A stretch of DNA of 64,000 nt from Streptosporangium lutulentum. GTDB taxonomy: Bacteria; Actinomycetota; Actinomycetes; Streptosporangiales; Streptosporangiaceae. A model generated the notes under the pieces. That model searched no databases. It worked only from the letters and a program-made list of their open reading frames with translations, and had not been told where the DNA came from. Of this stretch, positions 55,001 through 62,913 are shown piece after piece. Position 1 is the stretch's first letter, and each line of letters opens with the position of its first letter. The stretch lies in assembly GCF_030811455.1 (NCBI RefSeq), contig NZ_JAUSQU010000001.1, positions 3,038,001-3,102,000 of the forward strand, in the 5' to 3' direction. The position numbers were made by a program, and so were the translations under genes.

Positions 55001-55905
55001 AGCCCTGGGACACCTTCTCGGTCACCACGAACCGGTCCCGGCCCCGTACGCCCCGCACCCAGGTCACCTACATCGTCCCGGATTCCGAGGTGCGCTGGAA
55101 CAGCGGCGTGACCACGCCCGAGCGGCCGCACGGCTACACGTGGCCGCGTCCCGAGACGCCGCTCGTGGAGCTCGTCGACCCGGTGATGCGGGTCTACCAC
55201 CGGGCGGGACAGAAGACCGACCTCACCTGGTTCAAGCAGCCGCTGGCACCGGGCGTCAACCCGCTCAGCCCGGTACGCAGGGAGGACGACCTGCTGTTCG
55301 TCTCCATGAAGGGCTTCGTGGACGCGAGCCGCAACTCCGCCTCCGCGTACACGAGCGACTTCGAGCGGGGACTGCGCACCAAGTTCAAGGTGTACAAGGG
55401 AGACGAACTGCTCACGGAGACGGACTACACGCCCACGGGCACCGTCGCGCTCTCGGCGGAGAGGGCGGGCTACCGCGTCGAATACACCGTGGAGAACCAG
55501 GCGACCTGGGCGAAATTGTCCACGAGGACCGGCTCGGTCTGGACGTTCACCTCGGAACGCGCGGCGGAGGGCGTCAAGACCGTCATCCCGCTGCTGCTCG
55601 CCGACTACGACATCGCGCTCGACAAGCAGAACCGGGGCAACCCCTCCTCCATCGGCCTGACGCTGTACCACCAGGCGGGCGCGGCCGGCGGCGCCGTCAA
55701 GGACGTCGCGCTGGAGGTGTCGTACAACGACGGCGCGAGCTGGAAGCCCGTACGGCGGCTCACCTCCACCGGCGCCGGGTCCTACCGGGCGCAGCTCGAC
55801 CGGGAGTCCGGGGGCAACGGCTTCGTCTCCCTGCGGCTGAACGCCTCCGACAAGCAGGGCAACACCCTCAGGCAGGAGGTGATCCGCGCCTACACCACCC
55901 GCTGA
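52015..55905 (+). CDS. Large secreted S8 (subtilisin) peptidase with PA domain
   Basis: 1296 residues from ATG 52015, with GGAGG eight bases upstream. A signal peptide (MTAVAVATACGVALGAPASA) precedes a long propeptide. The catalytic triad is D257 (AVLDTGVDAGHPDL), H289 (HGHGTHVADT) and S463 (SGTSMATPHVAGAAALL); N of AAGN is also present. A protease-associated (PA) domain follows at about 850-930 (LRGKLALIRRSD, AAAAGAKMVAIYND), then about 350 residues of beta-rich C-terminal domains. This long type is typical of actinomycete extracellular subtilases. The regulator encoded divergently is the probable controller. Confidence 0.92.
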   Translation: MRRWMTAVAVATACGVALGAPASAAIGNAQAKNSPGGPDTAAAEPRTFTAKPDTLDVTLVTGDRVHVRLLDDGRQTATVTPAPREGGHIPAFQVLEDKGELSVIPGDVIGLVPNRLDPELFNVTALIGQGGADSADGTVPLIATYTDRTLAATAAAPPAIPATTLTHRLESIGGAGMSVDKKQAARLGGALAALARGENGQGDRTENPLAAPLAGIDKIWLDRRVRVALDHSVPQISAPAAWAAGFDGTGTTVAVLDTGVDAGHPDLAGKIADARDFTGENDAGDRHGHGTHVADTIAGSGAASGGRLKGVAPGARLLNGRVLGEDGSGSTSGIIDGMEWAVAEKRADVVNMSLGSPEPGGPLTEAVDELTRRHGALFVIAAGNLGCDGCVGTPGDAASALTVGAVDRADRLADFSSRGPISANFSVKPDLTAPGVGIVAARAEGTLLGEEAGEFYTAVSGTSMATPHVAGAAALLRQARPGIRAGELKALMTSTARHQDGATVDEQGSGRVDVAAALAVPVVASEGALGFGNVIKGGDRVVRTLTYRNVTTAPVRLALKTTGTFTVSPATVTLPAGGTAEVTVTLDPAGAPMGLLREELVASAPQGGGVRTLLTGNMDEPRVELRIKGIARDGRTASGGFSVLDLERGTNVGRVLPNDAALPCSADQYGSGTCLLVRPGTYSVLGHLFTMPAWEDGTPEDATPLNVSLVGDPETRITKNTEIVLDARKAVEVKVQTPDHETKRNMGAAAYLKWYRSALKGNTPILGGTYLMPGALIEERLFVQPTRKVTKGVFSVGTQWRLEAPAVTMKAPGIELNPDYYAPQWFSDHFEEMPRLDGTELLLAADAGQGRPEDLRGGNLRGKLALIRRSDAIPVAVQSGNAAAAGAKMVAIYNDRPGANPSPGGVVMKLTVPTVWLSREEGEKLLALARRVPVPVVAKGVVVSPYQYDLFLRERDRVPDDLRYVVNTRSLAREEAEFRTQLAGDVVANEARWAFEPWDTFSVTTNRSRPRTPRTQVTYIVPDSEVRWNSGVTTPERPHGYTWPRPETPLVELVDPVMRVYHRAGQKTDLTWFKQPLAPGVNPLSPVRREDDLLFVSMKGFVDASRNSASAYTSDFERGLRTKFKVYKGDELLTETDYTPTGTVALSAERAGYRVEYTVENQATWAKLSTRTGSVWTFTSERAAEGVKTVIPLLLADYDIALDKQNRGNPSSIGLTLYHQAGAAGGAVKDVALEVSYNDGASWKPVRRLTSTGAGSYRAQLDRESGGNGFVSLRLNASDKQGNTLRQEVIRAYTTR

Positions 55906-56236
55906 ACCCCTCACCTGCCCCGCCGGGCCCCCGGACGTCCTGTCCGGGGGCCCGCCGCCCTCCTCGGCGGGCTCGCCGGCGGCGGAGGCACGCTGTGGGG
56001 CGTGTCGGCTGGTCCGGCGCCACCCTGCTAAGGGCCACCTTGGCGACCCGCACGGGCCGTCTCGACGGTTCTCGATGTTTCGCGGTTGATCACGATGCCG
56101 TGTGCCCCCGTTGGCCCCCTCGGCTCACGCGGGCATACTTCGCACGGCGAACGCAGCGGACGCGAGCTGCTCTTCGTCAACGTCGAAGACCCATGAGTAC
56201 AGTCCACCGGGCTTCAGGGGCAGGACGCCCACATTG
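55906..56236. other. Intergenic region with terminator
   Basis: Beyond the hairpin at 55924-55954 nothing is recognised. The reading frame of the Imm49 fragment is open from about 56102 but shows no family similarity before 56200. Confidence 0.4.
55924..55954 (+). terminator. Hairpin terminator after the S8 peptidase
   Basis: A perfect 13-bp stem, CGGGCCCCCGGAC with GTCCGGGGGCCCG, and a 5-base loop, 18 bases after the stop. Confidence 0.85.
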
Positions 56237-56599
56237 ATGGAGCCGGTGGTCGCGGCTGCCCAGGAGGCCGTCGAGGGGATCGAGGCGTCCGAGGACGACC
56301 GCTGGGACGCGCTGCCGTCCGCACTGTCGGCGGCGAAGTGGCACTGCCTCCAGGACTCGGTGGCGGGCGATCTCAGAACCTGGGAGTCGTGGGTCCTGGC
56401 CATGCAGGTGGGATCCGCGCTCTTCGCCGCCGGCACCGCGCAGGAGGGCCCGGTGACCTGCCGGGTCGGGACCCTGGACGAGGTGCGCAAGCTCCCCGCG
56501 ACCGGTCCGCAGGACTACTTGCATGCCGGGAACTGGCTCACCGCGTTCTACCTGGCGCTCATCCGCCGCGAGAACGAGCCGCTGGGGGATGGAGGCTAA
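56237..56599 (+). pseudogene. Imm49-family immunity protein, partial
   Basis: The 120-residue frame contains the Imm49 features WVLAMQVGSALFAAGTAQEG, LPATGPQDYLHAGNWLTAF and YLALIRRENEPLG. Full-length family members are about 220-280 residues with more sequence on both sides. Here the C-terminus ends abruptly after LGDGG, and an upstream in-frame stretch (HEYSPPGFRGRTPTL) may be part of the original N-terminus without a start codon. It is an orphan: no toxin gene is nearby. Third immunity-type gene in the window. Confidence 0.6.
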
Positions 56600-56769
56600 C
56601 ACCGAGACCGCACTGTTCGCTACAGGACATTGCCTCTGGATAGGGGCGTGTAGTTCGTGGGCCCATTGCCGGAGGACTGTGCCCTTCGGCAATTCATTGC
56701 CACGAAACGGCATTTCGGCGAATGCGCGCGTTTCACCTTGATCTTGATGCAACTACCGAGAGCTACCAT

Positions 56770-56788
56770 CTGCTACGAGGCGTAGCAG
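56770..56788. promoter_or_regulatory. Inverted repeat upstream of the WxL-like gene
   Basis: The perfect 7-bp arms CTGCTAC and GTAGCAG, with a GAGGC spacer, lie 82 bases before the start of the surface-protein operon. It could be an operator or a leader hairpin. Confidence 0.45.
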
Positions 56789-56869
56789 TATGTCAACGTG
56801 CTTGATCCCTTAGGTCAGTGTCCGAGCTGCGCCTCGCCTTTCACACTCGCTTGAACATTGGATCAAAAA

Positions 56870-57391
56870 ATGCGTAAACCGTTTTGGGTGGTCACCGCAG
56901 CCGTCGGCCTGGTCACCGCGACCGCCCTACCGGCCCTGGCCGTAGACACCGTCGTCACATTCTCGATTACGACCGCCGGTCTGACGATCAGCGCGCCGGG
57001 GACAGTGAACCTCGGCTCGGTGGAATCCGGCACCCCCAATATCTCGGGGCAGATCGGCCCGGTCACGGTGACCGACGAGCGCGCCACCCTGAACGGCTCC
57101 TGGACCGCGACCGCCATCTCCACCGACTTCACCACCGGCGGGGGCACCGAGCCCGAAACCATCCCGAACATCAATGTCAGCTATTCCCCCGGAGAGGCCA
57201 CCGCCACGACCGGCGAGGGGACCTTCACGCCCGGCCCCGGTGGCGTCCTCAACATACCGCGCGTCGCGTTCACCGGTACCGCGCTCACAGGTGACAACAC
57301 CGCCACCTGGAATCCGACGCTCACTGTGACGATTCCGCCCGCGGCCGTCGGAGGAACATATTCCGGCATCATCACCCAGTCGGTCGGCTAA
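56870..57391 (+). CDS. Secreted WxL-like surface protein
   Basis: 173 residues from ATG 56870 (GGAT box upstream; a TTG four codons earlier is possible). A signal peptide (FWVVTAAVGLVTATALPALA) precedes a beta-rich mature protein with the WxL-domain hallmarks: LGSVESGTPNISGQIGPVTV, then a conserved VTDERATLNGSWTATAIS where the W-T-A mirrors the first W-x-L block, and NINVSYSPGEAT. The downstream DUF916-type gene, 18 bases away, is the usual partner in WxL systems, which build cell-surface complexes binding peptidoglycan. Cargo unknown. Confidence 0.65.
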   Translation: MRKPFWVVTAAVGLVTATALPALAVDTVVTFSITTAGLTISAPGTVNLGSVESGTPNISGQIGPVTVTDERATLNGSWTATAISTDFTTGGGTEPETIPNINVSYSPGEATATTGEGTFTPGPGGVLNIPRVAFTGTALTGDNTATWNPTLTVTIPPAAVGGTYSGIITQSVG

Positions 57392-57409
57392 ACGGATCCG
57401 GAGACAATC

Positions 57410-58438
57410 GTGCGTCTTCGCAGCATCGTCGTGGGGTTGCTGGTGGCCGGGATTCTCGCCCCGGCCGCCGGTACGCTCGACAAGCCCGCGCAGGCGGCGG
57501 CCCAGTCATCGACGGGCGGCATCGGGATCCGCCTGCTCGAAGCACCGGTCGCGGCCCGAGCCGACAGGCGGGCCTGGGCCTACATCATCGATCACCTCGC
57601 GCCGGGGTCCGTCATCCACCGGCAGGTCGAGGTGTTCAACACGACCGGCTCGCCCAAACACGTTTCGATTTACACGGCCGCGGGGGAGATCCGCAACCAG
57701 AAATTCCAGTTCGCCGCCGGTCACACCGCCAATGAGCTGTCCACCTGGACCACCACGGACCGGCATGAGGTGACCCTGGCGCCGCAGGGCCGCTCGGCGG
57801 TTACCGCGACCATCACCGTGCCAGACGATGCCGCTCCCGGAGAGCGCTACGCCATGATCTGGGCCGAGGCGGCCAAGGCCGCGCCGCGCGATGGCGGCGT
57901 CGCCCAGGTCAACCGCGTCGGTATCCGGATCTACTTGGACGTCGGCCCCGGCAACCCTCCGGCGTCGGACTTCACCATCGACTCCGTGACGGCCCAGCGG
58001 TCACCGGACGGTCAGCAGAGCGTTCTCGCGCAGGTGCACAACACCGGAGGCCGCGCACTCGACCTGAGCGGCGACGTGAAACTGACCAGCAGCTCCGGCA
58101 GCCAGTACCACAGCGCGGGCCCGTACACGCTCCAAACGGGCACGACACTCGCTCCCGGCCATGCCGGATCCGTCACCGCCGCCCTCACCGAGCAGGTGTC
58201 CGATGGCCCGTGGCGCGCCCACATCCGTCTGGAGAGCGGGCTGACGAAACGCACTGCCGAAGCGACCATCTACTTCCCCGCCGCAGGGACGGCGCAAGCG
58301 ATCAAGGCGGAGATGGACACCAGCTCCTACCCCATGGCGGCGCTGGCCGGCGGCATCGTCCTCGCCGCACTCGCGGCCATCACGTTCCTGCTGATTCAGC
58401 GGAAACGCCGTTCACGCCGGGAACGAAGCAACGCGTGA
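57410..58438 (+). CDS. DUF916/WxL-interacting-type membrane-anchored protein
   Basis: 342 residues from GTG 57410, behind GGAG. A signal peptide (IVVGLLVAGILAPAAGTL) leads to a DUF916-like beta domain (GIGIRLLEAPVAARADRR, IHRQVEVFNTTGSPKHVSIY, GERYAMIWAEA) and a second Ig-like domain (QSVLAQVHNTGGRALDLSGD). A C-terminal transmembrane helix (MAALAGGIVLAALAAITFLL) is followed by a basic tail (QRKRRSRRERS). This is the layout of WxL-interacting proteins of Firmicutes. It would anchor the upstream WxL-like protein at the cell surface. Confidence 0.75.
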   Translation: MRLRSIVVGLLVAGILAPAAGTLDKPAQAAAQSSTGGIGIRLLEAPVAARADRRAWAYIIDHLAPGSVIHRQVEVFNTTGSPKHVSIYTAAGEIRNQKFQFAAGHTANELSTWTTTDRHEVTLAPQGRSAVTATITVPDDAAPGERYAMIWAEAAKAAPRDGGVAQVNRVGIRIYLDVGPGNPPASDFTIDSVTAQRSPDGQQSVLAQVHNTGGRALDLSGDVKLTSSSGSQYHSAGPYTLQTGTTLAPGHAGSVTAALTEQVSDGPWRAHIRLESGLTKRTAEATIYFPAAGTAQAIKAEMDTSSYPMAALAGGIVLAALAAITFLLIQRKRRSRRERSNA

Positions 58439-58502
58439 GATCTCGCGAATCGGCCGCGAACGCCGACCAAACCGGCCCGGACGCACGCGGCGGCTGATCA
58501 GG

Positions 58503-58722
58503 TTATAAAATATGACTCTTAGTTACTTTGGGCTGATGGCATGGGCCCAGTGGAGGGCCGACTACGCCCTCCAGTGCCTTCTTCGGCTGGCGGGGCACGG
58601 TGCCGTCCCTCAGATGGCCGTACACCGTCGAGCGCGGCACCCCGAACAGGTCCGCGATCTGCTGGACGGTCTTGTCTCGCGTGTCGTACAGCTCCTGGGC
58701 GAGGGCGGCCTGGTCGGCTGGC
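58503..58722 (-). pseudogene. Resolvase/invertase, C-terminal HTH fragment
   Basis: Reads ALAQELYDTRDKTVQQIADL then FGVPRSTVYGHLRDG, the Hin-type HTH that ends serine recombinases, with a short tail to the stop at 58503. The catalytic domain is missing; at about 58723 the sequence switches to the opposite-strand MFS fragment. Confidence 0.7.
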
Positions 58723-58723
58723 C

Positions 58724-59215
58724 CGAGAGCTGCACCTGTCCGTCGGCACGATCGGGCTCTTTTATTCGATCGCCTCGGTGGGGAGCCTCGCCGGTGCGCT
58801 GACGGCCGCGAAGATCGCTGCACGGATCGGCCAGGGCCCGGCGATCCGGGTCCCGATCGCGATCGCCGCACCGTTCCAACTGCTGACCCCGATGGCCCAG
58901 CCCGGCTGGCTGTTGTGGGTGGCCGCCTTCGCCTACCTGGTGATCTCGTGCTGCGTCGTGGTCAACAACGTCACCCAGGTCGGCTTCCGCCAACGACTGA
59001 CCCCCGAGCACCTGCTCGGCCGGATGAACGCCACCATGCGCTTCCTCGTCTGGGGCACCACCCCGATCGGCGCCCTCATCGGCGTGCTGGGCCAACTACT
59101 CGGACCACCCCCCACACTGTGGCTGGCCGCCATCGGTGCGGTGATCCCGGTCTTGCCGCTGATCCTTTCCCCACTGCGGTATCTGCGTGAACTGCCGACG
59201 ATGCCTTTACAATGT
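58724..59215 (+). pseudogene. MFS transporter, C-terminal half
   Basis: From CGA 58724: RELHLSVGTIGLFYSIASVG, GSLAGALTAAKIAARIG, FRQRLTPEHLLGRMNATMRF and PIGALIGVLGQLLGPPPTLW, the last five or six helices of an MFS exporter, ending SPLRYLRELPTMP. There is no start codon; the N-half is replaced by the recombinase fragment. After about 59215 the frame runs on into unrelated sequence. Confidence 0.75.
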
Positions 59216-59629
59216 AGATTAATAAGTGGACTTTGTTCGACCGCACCCACAAGAAATCCGATGGCGTATCCCCTCTCCGTAACAAGAGCCTGCGGATCGC
59301 AGATGACGCCAACTCGGCCACGTGCACCCTCGCCGACGACTCCCCCATCGCCAGATCGCCCCCCGCTCTCCTGCCCCGGTCATCAGCCATACCCGCCAAA
59401 GGACAAGCACGGTGGACGGCCTGGTGTGCTCCTCCAGCGCCCGCCGCAATCAGCACCGTGAAAGCCCTCCCCCAGCCGGGCGACACTCGCGGTCGGGCGG
59501 CGCAGCAGGCGACGTAGGAGCGGCTGGTCACGCTGGACGCGACCGGTGGCAGGGACCCCGTCACCGTCGTACCACTCGTTGCTTTGTCCATGGGGCGGCG
59601 CCTGCCGATCTGATCGGGAAGCCCTCTGG
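59216..59629. other. Intergenic region of fragments, nothing identified
   Basis: Open frames exist on both strands but none resembles a known family or has a credible start. Confidence 0.4.
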
Positions 59630-59719
59630 GACGCCGAAAGCGTCGGGCCGGAGCAGGCGCGCGGCGGCGAGATCGTCATGATGCGCCCAGGCGACACCGT
59701 CTACACGCCTCCGGGGGAA
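59630..59719 (+). pseudogene. Cupin-domain fragment
   Basis: The short frame LWDAESVGPEQARGGEIVMM followed by RPGDTVYTPPGE matches the second half of a small cupin (usually continuing WHWHGA), but a TGA stop follows PPGE at 59719. Only about 30 residues remain. Confidence 0.45.
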
Positions 59720-59743
59720 TGACATTCGCCCTCCTAAGAACTG

Positions 59744-60240
59744 CTAAAACAATGAGCTGAGACGGCGCCAGCAGATCAGGGCGCAGCCGAGCCTGAGGAA
59801 GGCTTCGTGGATGTCGTCACGAACTTCCCAGCGGATGCGCAGCCTGCGGAAGTGATGGAGCAAGGCGAAGGCCTGCTCGACGACCCAGCGGTGTTTACCC
59901 AGGCCAGAGCCATGCTCGGTGCCGCGCCGTGCGATGAGCGGGCGAACGCCCAGGGCGCGAACCTGCCTGCGGTACTTGTCGTAGTCGTAGCCGCGATCGG
60001 CCAAGAGGACGTCGGGCCGTCGGCGGGGCCGTCCGCGCTTGCCGCGCACCGGCGGGATCGCCTCCGATAGCGGCACCAGCTGGGTGACATCGTTGCGGTT
60101 GCCGCCCGTCAAGATGGCAGCCAGTGGGATGCCGGTGGCGTCGGTGATCAGGTGGTGTTTGCCGCCGGCCCGTCCTCGATCGACCGGGGACGGCCCGGCC
60201 TGCGCCCCCCTTTAAGGCTCTGACGCGGAATACGAGCAAG
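59744..60240 (-). pseudogene. IS5-family transposase, frameshifted C-terminal part
   Basis: The intact final frame (stop at 59744) reads LTGGNRNDVTQLVPLSEAI, LLADRGYDYDKYRRQ (catalytic Asp), IARRGTEHGSGLGKHRWVVE (catalytic Glu) and CALICWRRL. Just upstream, GAQAGPSPVDRGRAGGKHHL is in the same frame back to about 60205, where a run of six G interrupts it; FRVRALKGG continues in another frame. The N-terminal third is missing. Confidence 0.8.
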
Positions 60241-60489
60241 CCGTCCAGGACGCCAGGCACGTAGTCACCGGTGCCGCTGTCACCGAACCGGCGCCGCTTA
60301 CCCCCGAGGCCGCCGCCGACTACCTGCCCCTCTGCCTATCCCCCTATCCCCACGCCTGCCTGGCAGAACCTCCTGGCGAAGCGTCAGCGACCGGGGTCGT
60401 GCCGAAACCGGCATGACATTCCCGTCGCACCTGTGGTCGGATGCTCTTCGTCCGAGACCCACTCGCGGACCACGTCAGGAAGGAAGTAG

Positions 60490-61575
60490 ATGACCGACCG
60501 TGACCTGCCCGGCGCTGAGACGATCGAGGCCGTCCTCGCATCCCATGAGGGCGCATGGGGAGCCGGAACGCGCGTGCTCTCGGTGCGGGACCTGTCGCCC
60601 GGACTGGGACAGGCAGCAGTCCTTGGGGTGAGCACCACCGCACCAGACGATTGCCCGTCCCAGTGGATCGTCAAGATCCCCGGTTGGGGTCACCAGTCCC
60701 TGCTCGACTCGCGTGATGGCCAACTGGACCGCCGCGAAGCCCACTTCTTCGGCAGCGGCATTCCCGCTCTGCTGCCCCGCGGCCTGGCCACACCGCCGGA
60801 CGCGACCGTGGTCAGCCACGACGGTCTCGCCTGGATTGTCATGCGCGACATCGGCGCTGCCCTGCACCAGCCCTGGAACCCCACCACCGCCACAACGACC
60901 GCCCTGCGCACCGCGCTGTTATATGTCCCAGGAGCCTTGCACCCCGACCTCCTCGACACCCCCTGGCTGGAGCACGAAGGCTACGCCGCCTACACCCACC
61001 ACATCCCAGCCGGCCACGACAACCTCGACGCCCTGGCCCACGAGCCGCAGCTCAAGGCACTGTTCACTCGCGAGCAGGTCCACGCCCTGCACACCTGCCT
61101 GGACGCGGCTGCGGAGCTGAACTCACGCGCCGCCACGCTACCCACCACTCTCGTCCACGGCGATCTCACTCCGCGCAATGCCGGCCTGGACCGAGACAAC
61201 GCCCTCGTCCTCATCGACTGGGAGCACGTCGGCGTCGGCCCCGTGGGCTTCGACCTTGGCACCTTCGTCTCTCTCTACCGCGCCTTCGGCGGCCACGGCG
61301 AGCTGAACGAGCCGGCCCTCCTCGAGGTCTACAGCCAAGCCCTCAGTGACCTGGCCGACACCGAGATGCGCCACTCCGCCGCCCTCGGCTTCGCCACTGT
61401 CCACCTCACCTGGGGACTACACCTACGTCTCGGCCCCGGCCTGACCGCAGTACGCCAGGGCTTCCAAGGCGAGACCCCGGGAGAACTCGCCCCGCACCTC
61501 GATGACATCCGCTCGGGATGCCTGCGCGCCCTGTCCTGGGCATCTGCGGCCGGAGTAGGCGCCGCGGGCCACTGA
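60490..61575 (+). CDS. APH-family phosphotransferase
   Basis: 361 residues, ATG start behind GGAAGGAAG. The N-lobe has LSPGLGQAAVLGVS and WIVKIPGWG (the ATP-binding Lys). The hinge reads GLAWIVMRDIG, the catalytic loop VHGDLTPRNAGL and the metal-binding motif LIDWEHVGVGPVGFDLG. Complete and likely active. The substrate is not predictable; the closest-looking relatives are uncharacterised actinomycete aminoglycoside-phosphotransferase-like kinases. Third such gene in the window after 16151 and the truncated one at 36042. Confidence 0.85.
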   Translation: MTDRDLPGAETIEAVLASHEGAWGAGTRVLSVRDLSPGLGQAAVLGVSTTAPDDCPSQWIVKIPGWGHQSLLDSRDGQLDRREAHFFGSGIPALLPRGLATPPDATVVSHDGLAWIVMRDIGAALHQPWNPTTATTTALRTALLYVPGALHPDLLDTPWLEHEGYAAYTHHIPAGHDNLDALAHEPQLKALFTREQVHALHTCLDAAAELNSRAATLPTTLVHGDLTPRNAGLDRDNALVLIDWEHVGVGPVGFDLGTFVSLYRAFGGHGELNEPALLEVYSQALSDLADTEMRHSAALGFATVHLTWGLHLRLGPGLTAVRQGFQGETPGELAPHLDDIRSGCLRALSWASAAGVGAAGH

Positions 61576-61959
61576 CAAGCCGTCCGGCCGAATCGCGGGT
61601 CCCGGACGCCCGCGTAATTGCGCCCGAGCATGGGAAGCGGCAAACCAGACAGGCATCGATCCATCCGGCTCATTCTGGTACGACTCCTTAACGCTGAACT
61701 CCAGAGTGTGGTTTCTCACCCATGGAGTTCGTCGCCCCCGCCAGTGGCTCACCGCTGTTTTCTCGTACTCACGTCACCGTCCTTCGCATCGACCGGTATG
61801 ACGCGGGCCGCGTCCGCGCGTGCGGGACCGAAGCCGAGCGGTCGTGCCGACAGCGCGACGGCCGAAGAACTTTTCACGCCTTTCCCGGTGGCGTGACCGC
61901 CAATTGTCTCGGGCTGGTGTGCGCGCGGCGTCGCCCGCGACGCCCAGGCTCGTCGAAAG
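61576..61959. other. Intergenic region
   Basis: 384 bases with no supported gene. Confidence 0.4.
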
Positions 61960-62187
61960 TCACATGGGAGGCGGGGCCGTCGAGCGGCGAATGACGAGTT
62001 TGGGCGTCACGGAGAAGCGCACCGCCGACATGCGTCCCTCGATGCGTTCCAGCAGCAGCCGTCCCGCCGTGCGCCCCATGACGGCCCCGTCTTGGTCGAC
62101 GCTCGTCAGTGCGATATTGGGCAGGGCCGCGAGGAGCGTGTTGTCGTAACCGGCGATCGAAACGTCGGCGGGGATGCTGCAGAGGGC
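61960..62187 (-). pseudogene. LacI-family regulator, C-terminal fragment
   Basis: Reads PADVSIAGYDNTLLAALPNI, ALTSVDQDGAVMGRTAGRLL and FSVTPKLVIRRSTAPP, the end of a LacI/PurR-type sensor domain. Upstream of PADVS the frame becomes unrelated, so the HTH and most of the sugar-binding domain are lost. Confidence 0.75.
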
Positions 62188-62394
62188 CGTGATTCCACCT
62201 TCTCCCTCATTCGGCGCAGGTGGCAGGCCGGGCCGTTCGGGGTAATGACAGGGCCCCCATCGTGCTTTCCGGCAGGTCAGCACGGTGTGACACTGAAACC
62301 CAGTGGGCGGGCGGTGGTGCCGCAGCATGGACATGACGCGCCGCGCCCGGTCGTGACGACCCGCGCGGCCCTCAGGGTTAGGTGAGTGGCGCGG

Positions 62395-62655
62395 TCACGG
62401 CTGGGTCCTGGGCTGTTCCCGGTCTCGCGTGGAGAGGCCCGCGGCAGGGTGGGAGGCGGTCATGTCCAGCAGGAGCAGCGCGTCATGGTCGGGGGTACCG
62501 GGCTCGGCCACCTCCTCACGGCGCAGTCCCGGGGTCCGGCGCAGACCGGTTCCGACGGTGAGGCCCACCTGGCCGGGGCTGGTCTGGGTACGGCGGGCGT
62601 ACAGGAAACGACCCAGCTCCGGGCCGCTTGCGTCAGAGGCGTGCCGATGTGCCAT
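62395..62655 (-). pseudogene. XRE/MmyB-type regulator remnant with an internal deletion
   Basis: From ATG 62655: ELGRFLYARRTQTSPGQVG then TPGLRREEVA is the start of an XRE-MmyB regulator (normally about 280 residues). The frame then jumps to EPGTPDHDALLLLDMTA, which resembles the C-terminal end of the MmyB domain. Most of the HTH and the MmyB ligand domain are missing while the frame is kept. It is divergent from the aldo/keto reductase gene, a pairing common for these regulators. Confidence 0.6.
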
Positions 62656-62816
62656 ATCTCCGGTGTCACACCGCGCTGACCTGCGCGGCATTCATCTGAG
62701 GGGCCCTGCCATTACCCCGAACCACCCGGCCTGTCACCGCGACCGCCGCGAGAGCAGACTGAATGGGCGAGGACGAACGGCAGGCGAGCCCTCAACCTAC
62801 TGATGTCACGCGAGTA

Positions 62817-62831
62817 ATTACCCTACGTAAT
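62817..62831. promoter_or_regulatory. Inverted repeat upstream of the aldo/keto reductase
   Basis: ATTAC-CCTAC-GTAAT, perfect 5-bp arms in the AT-richest part of the divergent intergenic region, 83 bases from the reductase start. It is a plausible operator, perhaps of the now broken XRE regulator. Confidence 0.4.
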
Positions 62832-62913
62832 AATGGCAATGAGCGACAGACCGGGCATATCACCCTAATGTCGCGCTACGCCCGACAGATCATCTGCACA
62901 AGGAGATAACGGC

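Noticed and set aside
46729-55905. nSTAND1 protein and S8 peptidase as one toxin-effector system
   Set aside because: The peptidase has a signal peptide and is divergently transcribed with its own regulator between, so a shared intracellular role is unlikely.
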